DNA of 64,000 nt from Arthrobacter sp. SLBN-100 (GTDB lineage Bacteria > Actinomycetota > Actinomycetes > Actinomycetales > Micrococcaceae): assembly GCF_006715305.1 (NCBI RefSeq), contig NZ_VFMY01000001.1, positions 3,906,001 to 3,970,000 of the forward strand, read 5' to 3'. This document shows, one piece after another, positions 8,869 through 18,032 of this stretch (the first letter of the stretch is position 1; each line of letters begins with the position of its first letter). The notes under the pieces are model-generated. The model was not told the origin of the DNA and ran no database searches. It worked only from the letters and a program-made list of their open reading frames with translations. A program made the position numbers and the translations under genes.

Positions 8869-10845
8869 ATGGGAACCACAACAGGAACGCGCAGAATGAC
8901 GGTGGCGCAGGCCGTCGTCGAGTACCTTTCCCGCCAGTACACCGTTGATGCGATCGATGGTGTTCAGTACCGCGAGCGGCTGATCCCGGGCACGTTCGGG
9001 ATTTTCGGGCACGGCAATGTGGCCGGCGTGGGCCAGGCGCTGAAGCAGTACCAGCAGCTGGACCCGACCATCATGCCGTACTATCAGGGCCGGAACGAAC
9101 AGGCCCAGGTCCATCAGGCCGTCGGATACGCCCGGCACACCCGGCGCCGCCAAACCTTCGCGGTCAGCACCTCGATCGGCCCCGGCTCCTCCAACCTGCT
9201 GACCGGCGCCGCTTTGGCCACCACGAACCGCCTGCCGGTGCTGCTGCTGCCGAGTGACACCTTCGCCACCCGCGCCGCGGATCCGGTCCTGCAGCAGCTG
9301 GAACAGCCCTACGCCTACGACCTGACGGTCAATGATGCGTTCCGGCCGCTGTCCAAGTTTTTCGACCGGGTCACCCGCCCGGAGCAGCTGTTCTCCGCGT
9401 TCCACCACGGCCTGCGGGTACTGACCGACCCGGCAGAGACCGGCGCCGTGACCATCTCGCTGCCACAGGACGTCCAGGCCGAGGCCTTTGACGTTCCCGA
9501 GGAGTTCCTGGCTGAGCGTGAGTGGCGGATCCGCCGCCCGGACGCGGACGACGACGACATCCGCCGCGCTGCCGACGCCATCCGGGCCGCCAAGCGGCCG
9601 CTGATCATCGCCGGTGGCGGCGTCCTCTACGCCTACGCGAACGAGGAACTGGCGAAGTTCGTGGAGCTGACCGGGATCCCGGTGGGCAACACCCAGGCAG
9701 GCGTCGGCGTCCTGCCGTGGGACCACCAGTTCTCCCTCGGCGCCATTGGCTCCACGGGTACGACGGCGGCGAACGCCATTGCTGCCGAGGCGGACCTGAT
9801 CATCGGCATCGGCACGCGCTATGAGGATTTCACCACCGCGTCCCGGACGGCGTTCCAGAACCCGGACGTACGCTTCATCAACATCAACGTCGCCCCGATC
9901 GACGCCTACAAGCACGGCACCACCCTGCCCATCGTCGCCGATGCCCGCAAGGCCCTGGTCAAGCTCAACCAAGCGCTGGGCGGCTACCGCGTCGGCGCGG
10001 ACCTGGAGCAGAAGATCGCGGCCGAGAAGAAGCGCTGGGACGCCACCGTGGACGAGGCGTTCGATACCCGGTACACCCCGCTGCCGGCGCAGAACGAGAT
10101 CATCGGCGCCACCAACCGGGCCATGGATGCCCGCGATGTGGTGATCTGCGCCGCCGGGTCACTGCCCGGCGACCTGCACAAGATGTGGCGCGTCCGCGAC
10201 CCGTTCGGTTACCACGTCGAATACGCCTACTCCTGCATGGGGTATGAAATTCCTGGCGGGCTGGGCGTCAAGCGCGCCGCCCTGGCCGAGGCAGCCAGTA
10301 CGACGGCGGCCGGCGGGACGGGCACGAACGCGCGGGACGTCGTCGTGATGGTGGGGGACGGCTCCTACCTGATGATGCACACCGAACTGGTCACCGCCGT
10401 CGCCGAACGCATCAAGCTGATCGTGGTCCTGATCCAGAACCACGGCTACGCCTCCATCGGTTCCCTGTCCGAATCCCTCGGGTCGCAGCGCTTCGGCACG
10501 AAATACCGGGCGCTGAACGAGGAACAGCACAGCTTCGACGAGGGCGAGACCCTGCCCGTGGACTTGGCCCTGAACGCGGAGTCCCTGGGGGTGAAGGTCA
10601 TCCGGATCGAACCGGGGGAGAAGGTCATCGCTGAACTCGAACAGGCCATCCGCGACGCCAAGGCCGCTCCCGAGCGCGGCGGCCCCATCCTGATCCACGT
10701 CGAGTCCGACCCGCTCCTGGACGCCCCCAGCTCCGAGTCCTGGTGGGACGTTCCCGTCTCCCAGGTCTCCGAACTGGAATCCACCCAACAGGCCTTCCAG
10801 ACCTACACCGGCCATAAGAACCGCCAGCGCAAACTGCTCGGCTGA
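8869..10845 (+). CDS. iolD: 3D-(3,5/4)-trihydroxycyclohexane-1,2-dione hydrolase
   Basis: ThDP-dependent ring-opening enzyme giving 5-deoxy-D-glucuronate. It has 658 residues. The N-terminal catalytic glutamate lies in YYQGRNEQ (near residue 79). The central domain is normal (GTRYEDFTTASRTAFQNPDV), and the ThDP-Mg motif starts at GDGSYLMMHTELVTAV and ends at NHG. A stretch of about 15 residues (LAEAASTTAAGGTGTNA) just before DVVVMVGDGS looks like an insertion compared with the IolD pattern I know. It starts six bases after the aldolase stop. Confidence 0.95.
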   Translation: MGTTTGTRRMTVAQAVVEYLSRQYTVDAIDGVQYRERLIPGTFGIFGHGNVAGVGQALKQYQQLDPTIMPYYQGRNEQAQVHQAVGYARHTRRRQTFAVSTSIGPGSSNLLTGAALATTNRLPVLLLPSDTFATRAADPVLQQLEQPYAYDLTVNDAFRPLSKFFDRVTRPEQLFSAFHHGLRVLTDPAETGAVTISLPQDVQAEAFDVPEEFLAEREWRIRRPDADDDDIRRAADAIRAAKRPLIIAGGGVLYAYANEELAKFVELTGIPVGNTQAGVGVLPWDHQFSLGAIGSTGTTAANAIAAEADLIIGIGTRYEDFTTASRTAFQNPDVRFININVAPIDAYKHGTTLPIVADARKALVKLNQALGGYRVGADLEQKIAAEKKRWDATVDEAFDTRYTPLPAQNEIIGATNRAMDARDVVICAAGSLPGDLHKMWRVRDPFGYHVEYAYSCMGYEIPGGLGVKRAALAEAASTTAAGGTGTNARDVVVMVGDGSYLMMHTELVTAVAERIKLIVVLIQNHGYASIGSLSESLGSQRFGTKYRALNEEQHSFDEGETLPVDLALNAESLGVKVIRIEPGEKVIAELEQAIRDAKAAPERGGPILIHVESDPLLDAPSSESWWDVPVSQVSELESTQQAFQTYTGHKNRQRKLLG

Positions 10846-10893
10846 CGTTCCCGTTACCGACTGAACCCCTTCGACCACTCAAGGAAGAGTCCC

Positions 10894-12423
10894 ATGACTG
10901 CCACCACCACCCAAACCAGCGTCACAAAGACCACTGTCATCAACCACTTCATCAACGGCGCCGAAACTGCCGGTGCGGGAGACCGCACACAGCCTGTCTT
11001 CAACCCGGCCACCGGCCAGGCCAGCGGTGAGCTGCGCCTGGCCAACCGGGCCGACCTTGACGCCACCGTCGCGGCCGCCCGCAAGGCCGCCGACACCTGG
11101 GGCGACATCTCCCTGGCCAAGCGGACCGCCGTGCTGTTCAAGTTCCGCGAACTCGTCGCCGCCCACGTGGACGACCTCGCCCAGCTGGTCACCGCCGAAC
11201 ACGGCAAGGTCCTCTCCGACGCCAAGGGCGAGATCGGCCGCGGCCTCGAGGTCATCGAGTACGCCTGCGGGATTCCCACCCTGGTCAAGGGTGATTACTC
11301 GGACCAGGTTTCCACCGGCATCGACGTTTTCTCCTTCCGTGAACCCCTCGGCGTGGTTGCCGGTATCACCCCGTTCAACTTCCCGGTGATGGTGCCGCTG
11401 TGGATGGCCCCCATGGCGATCGCTACCGGCAACGCCTTTATCCTCAAGCCCTCCGAACGCGACCCCTCGGCCTCGATGCTGCTGGCCAAGCTCTGGAAGG
11501 ACGCGGGCCTGCCGGACGGAGTGTTCCAGGTCCTGCACGGTGACAAGGAAACCGTTGACGGCCTGCTGACCCACCCGGACGTGGACGGCATCTCCTTCGT
11601 CGGTTCCACCCCGATTGCCCAGTACGTCCACGAAACCGCCACCAGGCACGGCAAGCGGGTTCAGGCCCTCGGCGGGGCGAAGAACCACGCCATCGTGATG
11701 CCCGACGCCGACCTGGACAACGCCGCCGACCACCTCGCCGCCGCCGCCTTCGGCTCCGCCGGGGAACGCTGCATGGCCATCTCCGTCGCTGTCGCCGTCG
11801 GCGACGCCGCAGACCTGATCGTGAAAAAGGTCGAAGAGCGGGCCCTGGCCGTGAAGGTCAACAACGGCACCGCGCCCGACGCGGAAATGGGCCCGGTCAT
11901 CACCCCGGCCTCCAAGGAACGCATCGTCAAGATCGTCACCGAAGCCGAAGCCGCCGGCGCGGCCATGGTGGTGGACGGCCGCGACCTCGTGATCCCCGGA
12001 CACGAAGACGGCTTCTGGGTGGGCCCCACCGTCATCGACCACGTCAAAACCGAAATGACCGCCTACACCGAGGAAATCTTCGGACCCGTCCTCGTCGTGG
12101 TCCGCGTCGACACAATCGAAGACGGTATCAACCTGATCAACGCCAACCCCTACGGCAACGGCACGGCCATCTTCACCTCCTCCGGCGCCGCCGCCCGTAA
12201 GTTCCAGCGCTCAGTCAGCGTGGGCATGATCGGCATCAACGTTCCCCTGCCGGTCCCGGTGGCCTACCACTCCTTCGGCGGCTGGAAAGCCTCACTCTTC
12301 GGGGACAAGCACATCTACGGCCCCGAAGGCGTATCCTTCTACACCCGCGGCAAAGTCATCACCTCACGTTGGCCCGAAACCCACCACGCCTCCGGCGCCT
12401 CCTACAACTTCCCCTCCAACTAA
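10894..12423 (+). CDS. mmsA: methylmalonate/malonate-semialdehyde dehydrogenase (CoA-acylating)
   Basis: A 509-residue aldehyde dehydrogenase of the MMSDH type (IolA/MmsA), converting malonate semialdehyde to acetyl-CoA and CO2 with NAD and CoA. ITPFNFPVMVPLWMAP, ILKPSERDPSA and the nucleophile Cys in GSAGERCMAISVAV (near residue 293) are diagnostic. The C-terminal VPVPVAYHSFGGWKASLFG is also typical. It catalyses the last iol step and consumes the aldolase product. The start is ATG 10894, behind AAGGAAGAG. Confidence 0.95.
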   Translation: MTATTTQTSVTKTTVINHFINGAETAGAGDRTQPVFNPATGQASGELRLANRADLDATVAAARKAADTWGDISLAKRTAVLFKFRELVAAHVDDLAQLVTAEHGKVLSDAKGEIGRGLEVIEYACGIPTLVKGDYSDQVSTGIDVFSFREPLGVVAGITPFNFPVMVPLWMAPMAIATGNAFILKPSERDPSASMLLAKLWKDAGLPDGVFQVLHGDKETVDGLLTHPDVDGISFVGSTPIAQYVHETATRHGKRVQALGGAKNHAIVMPDADLDNAADHLAAAAFGSAGERCMAISVAVAVGDAADLIVKKVEERALAVKVNNGTAPDAEMGPVITPASKERIVKIVTEAEAAGAAMVVDGRDLVIPGHEDGFWVGPTVIDHVKTEMTAYTEEIFGPVLVVVRVDTIEDGINLINANPYGNGTAIFTSSGAAARKFQRSVSVGMIGINVPLPVPVAYHSFGGWKASLFGDKHIYGPEGVSFYTRGKVITSRWPETHHASGASYNFPSN

Positions 12424-12443
12424 TCCCACCTGGGTTTTGCCGG

Positions 12444-12476
12444 GGCTCAACCACCGATGGTTGAGCCTGTCGAAAC
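12444..12476. repeat. GGTTGAGCCTGTCGAAAC-type repeat with hairpin
   Basis: A perfect 10-base stem (12444-12453 with 12458-12467, loop CCGA) overlaps the motif GGTTGAGCCTGTCGAAAC at 12459-12476. Related copies lie at 40019-40037 and 40051-40069. The motif is, from memory, widespread between genes in Arthrobacter and relatives. It lies inside the iol operon, between mmsA and iolE, and could slow transcription or protect the mRNA. Confidence 0.75.
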
Positions 12477-12519
12477 CGAGGGCGTGGGCCCAACCAGCAA
12501 AGAGAGAGACAACGCTGTC

Positions 12520-13431
12520 ATGACTGAGAACAAACTGATCATCGGCACGGCACCGGACTCCTGGGGCGTCTGGTTCCCGGATGACCCCAAGCAGACCCCG
12601 TGGGAACGCTTCCTCGATGAGGTGGCCGAGTCCGGCTACAAGTGGATCGAACTGGGCCCGTACGGCTACCTTCCCACGGACCCGGCCCGCCTGGCGGAAG
12701 AGCTCAAGGCCCGCGATCTGCAGATCACCGCCGGCACCGTTTTCACCGCCTTCCACCGAGGCCTGGACCAGTGGGAAACCGCGTGGGAACCCGCCCGCAA
12801 GGTGGCGGAACTGACGGCAGCCATGGGCGGCGAGCATGTGGTGGTCATCCCGGCCATGTGGCGCGACGACGTCACCGGCGAAGCCGTGGAAAGCGGCACG
12901 CTGAGCGGGAAGGCGTGGAGCGACCTCTTTGCCGGCCATAACCGCCTGGGCAAGGCCCTGCTGGAGGACTTTGGCCTGAAGCAGCAGTTCCACTCCCACG
13001 CCGACTCCCACGTGGGCGCGCAGCAGGACATCGAAACGCTGCTGGAAGCCACCGACCCGCAGTACCTGAGCCTCTGCCTGGACACCGGGCACGCCGAATA
13101 CTGCGGCGCCTCCAGCCTGGACCTGATCAAGAACTACCCGGACCGGATCGGCTACTTGCACCTGAAGCAGATCAACCCCGACGTCCTCAAGAAGGTCAAC
13201 GAGGACAACATGACCTGGGCCGCCGCCAACCTGGCCGGCGTCATGACCGAACCGCCCAACGGCCTGCCGGACCTGCGCGCGGTCATCGAAGCCGTGGAGG
13301 CCCTGAACCGGCCCATTTTCGGGATCGTGGAGCAGGACATGTACCCGGTAGCCTTCGATGTGCCCATGCCCATTGCCAAGCGCACCCGCAACTACCTGCT
13401 CTCCTGCGGCTCCCGCACCGCCGTCAGCTAA
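12520..13431 (+). CDS. iolE: inosose dehydratase
   Basis: TIM-barrel enzyme of the xylose-isomerase-like superfamily that dehydrates 2-keto-myo-inositol (scyllo-inosose). 303 residues. The IolE N-terminus is clear (GTAPDSWGVWFPDDPKQTPW), as are the metal-site segments QQFHSHADSHVG and LCLDTGHAEYCG. The start is ATG 12520, behind AGAGAGAG. A longer in-frame start at 12457 would translate the intergenic repeat and is rejected. Confidence 0.94.
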   Translation: MTENKLIIGTAPDSWGVWFPDDPKQTPWERFLDEVAESGYKWIELGPYGYLPTDPARLAEELKARDLQITAGTVFTAFHRGLDQWETAWEPARKVAELTAAMGGEHVVVIPAMWRDDVTGEAVESGTLSGKAWSDLFAGHNRLGKALLEDFGLKQQFHSHADSHVGAQQDIETLLEATDPQYLSLCLDTGHAEYCGASSLDLIKNYPDRIGYLHLKQINPDVLKKVNEDNMTWAAANLAGVMTEPPNGLPDLRAVIEAVEALNRPIFGIVEQDMYPVAFDVPMPIAKRTRNYLLSCGSRTAVS

Positions 13432-13461
13432 CCCCACCAGAGACACCAAAAGGACAGAACA

Positions 13462-14475
13462 ATGACTGAGAAGCTGCGCGTCGCCGTCATCGGCGCCGGA
13501 CGCATGGGCGCCGACCACATCCAGCGCCTGAACACCCGTATCCACGGAGCCGAAGTTGCCGCCGTCGTTGACGTCGACCTCGCCCGCGCCCAGGCCGCCG
13601 TCGAAGGCATCCCCGGTGCCGTGGCCCTCGCCGATGCCGAGGAGGCCCTCAACAACGGTGACGTCAACGCCGTCCTGATCGCCACCCCCGGCTTCCTGCA
13701 CGAGGACATCCTGCTCAAGGCAATCGCCAAGGACATTCCCATCCTCTGCGAAAAGCCACTGACCCCCGACGCCGAATCCTCCTGGAAGATTGTCCAGGCC
13801 GAAGTGGCGCTGGGACACAAACGGATCCAGGTGGGCTTCATGCGCCGCTTCGACGCCGAATACGCGGCACTGGGCTCGATCATCCGCAACCACGAACTGG
13901 GTGAACTGCTGATGCTGCACCACCAGCACCGTAACCCCAGCACCCCTGAGGGCTTCACCAACGAGATGCTGATCAACGACTCTGTGGTGCACGAATTCGA
14001 CGCCATTCGGTTCTTCACGGGCGAGGAAATCACCAGCATCCAGGTCCGCCTGGGCAAGGCCACCAAGAACGCCCCGAACGGGCAGCACGATCCCCAGCAC
14101 GTCCTGCTGGAGACCGAATCCGGTGTGCTGGCCGACGTCGAAATCTATGTCAACGCCAAGTATGGCTACGAGGTTGGAACCCAGGCGTCGTTCGAAGAAG
14201 GTGTTGTCAGCATTGGGGGCGACAAAGGCCCTTACACCCGCAGCGCCGGCCGCTGGGGCGGGAACGTCACTCCGGGATTCGAGGAGCGATTCGGCGCGGC
14301 CTACGACGTCGAAATCCAGTCATGGGTGGACGCTGCACTTAAGGGCGAAATCGGTGGCCCCTCCGCCTGGGACGGGTACGCCACCGCAGCCTGCTGCGAA
14401 GCAGGCGTCGAAGCGCAGAAGAACGGCGAAAAGGTCGCCGTGAAGCTGGCTGCAAAGCCCGACCTGTACAAGTAG
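13462..14475 (+). CDS. iolG: inositol 2-dehydrogenase (Gfo/Idh/MocA family)
   Basis: First catabolic step: NAD-dependent oxidation of myo-inositol to 2-keto-myo-inositol. It has 337 residues, with the Rossmann motif VIGAGRMGADHIQRL at the N-terminus, the EKPLTPD motif near residue 96 and the catalytic-site region INDSVVHEFDAIRFFTGEE. The start is ATG 13462, behind AAAAGGAC. It could also act on scyllo-inositol or another polyol. The genes around it make IolG the best reading. Confidence 0.92.
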   Translation: MTEKLRVAVIGAGRMGADHIQRLNTRIHGAEVAAVVDVDLARAQAAVEGIPGAVALADAEEALNNGDVNAVLIATPGFLHEDILLKAIAKDIPILCEKPLTPDAESSWKIVQAEVALGHKRIQVGFMRRFDAEYAALGSIIRNHELGELLMLHHQHRNPSTPEGFTNEMLINDSVVHEFDAIRFFTGEEITSIQVRLGKATKNAPNGQHDPQHVLLETESGVLADVEIYVNAKYGYEVGTQASFEEGVVSIGGDKGPYTRSAGRWGGNVTPGFEERFGAAYDVEIQSWVDAALKGEIGGPSAWDGYATAACCEAGVEAQKNGEKVAVKLAAKPDLYK

Positions 14476-14479
14476 GACA

Positions 14480-14514
14480 GGAGAAGGGGACGAAGCCACC
14501 CGTCCCCTTCCTCC
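14480..14514 (+). terminator. intra-operon hairpin between iolG and the isomerase gene
   Basis: Arms 14480-14492 and 14501-14514 pair with one bulged base around an 8-base loop. No T-run follows. It could attenuate transcription so that the isomerase and transporter are expressed at a lower level than the catabolic enzymes. Confidence 0.5.
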
Positions 14515-14549
14515 AGTTCCCCTGACTGATCCACAATGGAGTGTTTTTC

Positions 14550-15425
14550 GTGAAAATCGCACTTGACCCCACCCCGTTCCACCACTCGCACAGCCTGCTT
14601 GAGTTCCCCAGGGTGGTAGCGGACCTTGGCTACAAGTACATGCAGATGACCCCGCACGCGGACTTCATCCCGTTCTTCAACCACCCCAAGGCGGACGACG
14701 AACTGGTGGGGCAGCTGAACAAGGCCTGCAGGGATGCGGGAATCGAAATCGCATCGGTCCTCCCGGTGCTCCGCTGGTCCGGTCCCGACGAGGACGCCCG
14801 CGAAGCCGCGGTCCGTTACTGGAAGCGCGCCATCCAGATCACTGTGGACCTCGGCGTCAGCACCATCAACACGGAGTTCTCCGGCCGGCCGGAGAAAGCA
14901 GAAGAGTCCGAGCGCGCCTTCTACCGCTCCATGGAAGAATTGCTGCCGATCATTGAGCGTGAAGGCATCGACCTGCTGATCGACCCGCACCCGGACGACT
15001 TCGTGGAAGAAGGCCTCGCCGCCATCCGGGTGATCCGGGGCCTGAACTCAAAGAATGTGGGCATGGTCTATGTGGCCTCGCACAGCTTCCACATGAAGAA
15101 CTCCCCGCTGGACATCCTGCGGGCGGCAGGTGACAAGCTGCGCCTGGTCCATGTCGCGGACACGATGAACCACCACGCCTCGCACGGGCTGCGCTACATC
15201 ACCAACCCGCCCGGGAACCCGGTCCGCGTCCACCAGCACCTGAAGATTGGGGACGGCGACGTCAACTGGGACGAGTTCTTCGGCGGACTGAAGGAAATCG
15301 GCTTCCTGGACCGGGACGACACCGTCATGGTGTCCAGCGTGTTTGCCGAGGACGAGAACGCCGAGGACGTCTCCCGGTACCAGCTGGAGACCATGAAGCA
15401 GTACGTCCAGAAGGTCAGCCTATGA
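14550..15425 (+). CDS. sugar phosphate isomerase/epimerase (IolI/IolH-like TIM barrel)
   Basis: A 291-residue xylose-isomerase-like barrel. Metal-binding segments are visible: INTEFSG (Glu), LLIDPHPDDFVEEG, YVASHSFHM and LVHVADTMNHH. Such proteins in iol operons are usually called IolI (inosose isomerase) or IolH, but I cannot decide which reaction this one performs. I chose GTG 14550, behind AATGGAG (14534-14540); GTG 14541 would overlap that site. Its stop overlaps the transporter start (ATGA). Confidence 0.85.
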   Translation: MKIALDPTPFHHSHSLLEFPRVVADLGYKYMQMTPHADFIPFFNHPKADDELVGQLNKACRDAGIEIASVLPVLRWSGPDEDAREAAVRYWKRAIQITVDLGVSTINTEFSGRPEKAEESERAFYRSMEELLPIIEREGIDLLIDPHPDDFVEEGLAAIRVIRGLNSKNVGMVYVASHSFHMKNSPLDILRAAGDKLRLVHVADTMNHHASHGLRYITNPPGNPVRVHQHLKIGDGDVNWDEFFGGLKEIGFLDRDDTVMVSSVFAEDENAEDVSRYQLETMKQYVQKVSL

Positions 15426-16858
15426 GTTCGCCGGCTTCCGCTGATCCAGCCGCAAGGCCCGCCGCCAACCATCAGCGGGCCTTGCGGACAGTCACCATCA
15501 TCTCCACGTTTGGCGGCCTGCTCTTCGGTTACGACACCGGCGTGATCAACGGTGCCCTGCCGTACATGCAGGAGGACCTGGGCCTGACGCCGCTGACCGA
15601 AGGCCTGGTCACATCCTCGCTCCTGTTCGGCGCCGCCTTCGGCGCACTGTTCGGCGGCCGCCTGGCGGACCGGAACGGCCGGCGCAAGATGATCATGGTT
15701 CTTGCGGTCATCTTCCTGGTGGGCACCCTCGCCTGCACGTTTGCCCCGAGCACCGAAGTGATGATCGCCGCCCGGTTCGTGCTGGGGCTCGCCGTTGGCG
15801 GGGCGTCGGTGACCGTTCCCGTGTACCTGGCCGAGGTATCGCCGAGCCACCGGCGCGGCCGGATCGTCACGCAGAACGAACTGATGATCGTCACCGGGCA
15901 GTTGCTGGCCTTCATCTTCAACGCCTATCTGGGTAACTCGTTCGGGGAGTCCCACGGCATCTGGCGCTGGATGCTGGTGATCGCAACCCTGCCGGCCATC
16001 GCGCTGTGGATCGGGATGAACTTCATGCCGGAGAGCCCCCGCTGGCTCGCTTCGATCGGCAGCTTCGGCGAAACGCTCAGCGTGCTGCAGCGGATCCGGT
16101 CGCAGGAGGAGGCGCGCAGGGAGTTCGAAGACGTCAAGGCCATGGCCGTGGAGGACTACAAGTCCAAGATGGGCTCCTGGAAGGACTTGGGCATCCCGTG
16201 GCTCCGCAGGATTTTCTTCGTGGGCTTGGGCCTGGCCGTGATCCAGCAGATCACGGGCGTGAACTCCATCATGTATTACGGAACCCAGATCCTGGCCCAG
16301 TCCGGTTTCGGCCGGGAGGCTGCGCTGACGGCCAACATCGCCAACGGTGCCATCTCCGTGCTCGCCACGTTCGTAGGCATCTGGCTGTTGGGCAAGGTGG
16401 GACGCCGCAGGATGCTGATCACCGGGCAGGCAGGCACGACGACGGCGCTGCTGCTGATCGGCCTGTTCTCGCTGATCCTGCCGGAGGGCTCCGCCCGGGG
16501 TTTTGTCATCCTGTCGCTGACGGTCACGTTCCTGGCGTTCCAGCAGGGGGCGATCTCGCCCGTGACGTGGCTGATGCTTTCCGAGATCTTCCCGCTGAAA
16601 ATGCGCGGCCTGGGCATGGGTGCTTCGGCCTTCCTGCTGTGGATCGTGAACTTCCTGGTGGGATTCGGCTTTCCACAACTCCTGGCAGCCATCGGGCTCT
16701 CCAACACGTTCTTCGTGTTTGCCGTGTTGGGCGTTGGCGCCATCGCCTTCGCCGCGAAATATGTTCCGGAGACCAAGGACAAGAGCCTTGAGGACTTGGA
16801 GCACTACTTCAAGAACGTTGCCGGACAGAAGCCGGAGGCTGCCAGCCCGGTTCGTTAG
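15422..16858 (+). CDS. MFS sugar transporter, probable inositol/proton symporter
   Basis: A 478-residue, 12-helix transporter of the sugar porter family. STFGGLLFGYDTGVINGALP in helix 1 is the hallmark of inositol porters such as IolT. The repeated loops RLADRNGRRK and GKVGRRRML, VPVYLAEVSPSHRRGR, and PETKDKSLEDLE at the C-terminus are also family motifs. The operon position implies myo-inositol as substrate. It is translationally coupled to the preceding isomerase. Confidence 0.92.
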   Translation: MSSPASADPAARPAANHQRALRTVTIISTFGGLLFGYDTGVINGALPYMQEDLGLTPLTEGLVTSSLLFGAAFGALFGGRLADRNGRRKMIMVLAVIFLVGTLACTFAPSTEVMIAARFVLGLAVGGASVTVPVYLAEVSPSHRRGRIVTQNELMIVTGQLLAFIFNAYLGNSFGESHGIWRWMLVIATLPAIALWIGMNFMPESPRWLASIGSFGETLSVLQRIRSQEEARREFEDVKAMAVEDYKSKMGSWKDLGIPWLRRIFFVGLGLAVIQQITGVNSIMYYGTQILAQSGFGREAALTANIANGAISVLATFVGIWLLGKVGRRRMLITGQAGTTTALLLIGLFSLILPEGSARGFVILSLTVTFLAFQQGAISPVTWLMLSEIFPLKMRGLGMGASAFLLWIVNFLVGFGFPQLLAAIGLSNTFFVFAVLGVGAIAFAAKYVPETKDKSLEDLEHYFKNVAGQKPEAASPVR

Positions 16859-16914
16859 CAGCCCGCCCGTAAAAGTACTGCTCATTAACAGCCTGCTTTT
16901 TGAGAGCCAGGCCG

Positions 16915-16949
16915 AAGATGCCCCGCTGAGAAGCCCCGCGGGGCATCTT
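16915..16949. terminator. bidirectional terminator between transporter and lacI-type gene
   Basis: Perfect 12-base arms (AAGATGCCCCGC and GCGGGGCATCTT) around an 11-base loop, followed by TCGTC. It lies in the 96-bp gap between the convergent iol operon and the LacI gene and can end both transcripts. Confidence 0.8.
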
Positions 16950-16954
16950 TCGTC

Positions 16955-17995
16955 TCAGTCCCCGGCGTGCCGTTTGGAACCCTGGCTCCCGGCGGTGGAC
17001 CTGCGGGCCATCAGGGCGGGCTGAAGTGTGCGGGTTATGGGTTCCCCGCCAGGATTGGCCACCCGGTCCAGCATCACCTGCGCCGCTAAACGGCCAAGTT
17101 CCCCGGCGTGTTGATCGATAGAGGTCAGCCCGATCAGCGGTGAGGCGGCCGCCTCGGTGTTGTCGCAGCCCACGATGGCCACGTCATCCGGAACGGCCAT
17201 CCCATGGGTGTGCAGGGCCTCCATAACGCCAATTGCCGTGAGGTCGTTGTGGGCAAAAATTGCAGTAGGCAGCGCAGTGCGGTTGGCCAGGAAATTCTCC
17301 ATCACCTGCCGTCCGCCGCGTTCGGTCATGTCACTGTGCACCAGCATCGGCTCGAGCCCGAACTGCTTCATGGCGTGCAGGTAGCCTTCCCTGCGGGCTG
17401 TGTAGGGAAGCCAGTCAGAGATATCGATGTGCGCGATGCGCCGGTGCCCCAGTCCGTACAGGTGCTCCACCGCAAGCGCCCCGGAGCGGAAGTCGTCGGT
17501 CAGGACGGAATCGACGCCGTCGACCTCCATCTCCCGGGTGATGACGACGGCGGGGGTCCCGCGCAGGGCAGCCGCCAACTCACCGGATGTGCCGGTGTAG
17601 CCGGCCAGCAGCACACCGTCCACCCGCAGGTCCACGAAGGACCGGACGGCTTCAAGTTCCGTTCGTGGATCAGCGGAGCCGACGGCGACCATCACCTGGT
17701 TGCCGCTGCCAGCCAGTCCTTCCGCGATGCCGTCATAGATATCGGCGAAGACGGAGTTGTGCAGGTCAAGGAAGAGGACGCCCAGGGTTTTGGTGCGGTG
17801 GCTGGCCAGACGGCTCGCCAACCGGTTGGGGGAATAGCCCAGGGCGGCGGCGGCTTCCAGCACGGCGGCACGCTTGCCGGGCGACACGTTGGGCGACTCG
17901 CGCATGACCAGGGACACCAGGGCGCGGCTCACCCCGGCGTCGCGCGCTACGTCCTCCATGGTGACCGGCCGGGGCGCGGCGGAACTCTGCTTCAC
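16955..17995 (-). CDS. LacI-family transcriptional regulator
   Basis: A 346-residue repressor: N-terminal HTH (VTMEDVARDAGVSRALVSLVM, followed by the hinge helix YSPNRLASRLAS) and a periplasmic-binding-protein-like sugar domain (LGVLFLDLHNSVFADIYDGI, IFAHNDLTAIGVMEAL, VAIVGCDNTEAA). The start is GTG 17995. It lies 37 bp after iolB and is probably transcribed with gntR-iolB. It could sense inositol or a related sugar. With the GntR protein it would give the locus two regulators. Confidence 0.9.
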   Translation of the reverse strand: MKQSSAAPRPVTMEDVARDAGVSRALVSLVMRESPNVSPGKRAAVLEAAAALGYSPNRLASRLASHRTKTLGVLFLDLHNSVFADIYDGIAEGLAGSGNQVMVAVGSADPRTELEAVRSFVDLRVDGVLLAGYTGTSGELAAALRGTPAVVITREMEVDGVDSVLTDDFRSGALAVEHLYGLGHRRIAHIDISDWLPYTARREGYLHAMKQFGLEPMLVHSDMTERGGRQVMENFLANRTALPTAIFAHNDLTAIGVMEALHTHGMAVPDDVAIVGCDNTEAAASPLIGLTSIDQHAGELGRLAAQVMLDRVANPGGEPITRTLQPALMARRSTAGSQGSKRHAGD

Positions 17996-18032
17996 AACAT
18001 GCCACTATGCCATCCGGCCGCGGGCAGCCGGT

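Noticed and set aside
7765..9972. A 735-codon open frame on the minus strand opposite iolC-aldolase-iolD.
   Set aside because: It is a shadow of well-supported iol genes on the plus strand in GC-rich DNA; its translation has no family motifs and crosses three real genes.
9758..10310. Two exact copies of GTACGACGGCGGC inside iolD, similar to the hairpin family.
   Set aside because: The first encodes a conserved GTTAAN segment of IolD, so the match is probably codon-driven chance; no pairing arm is nearby.
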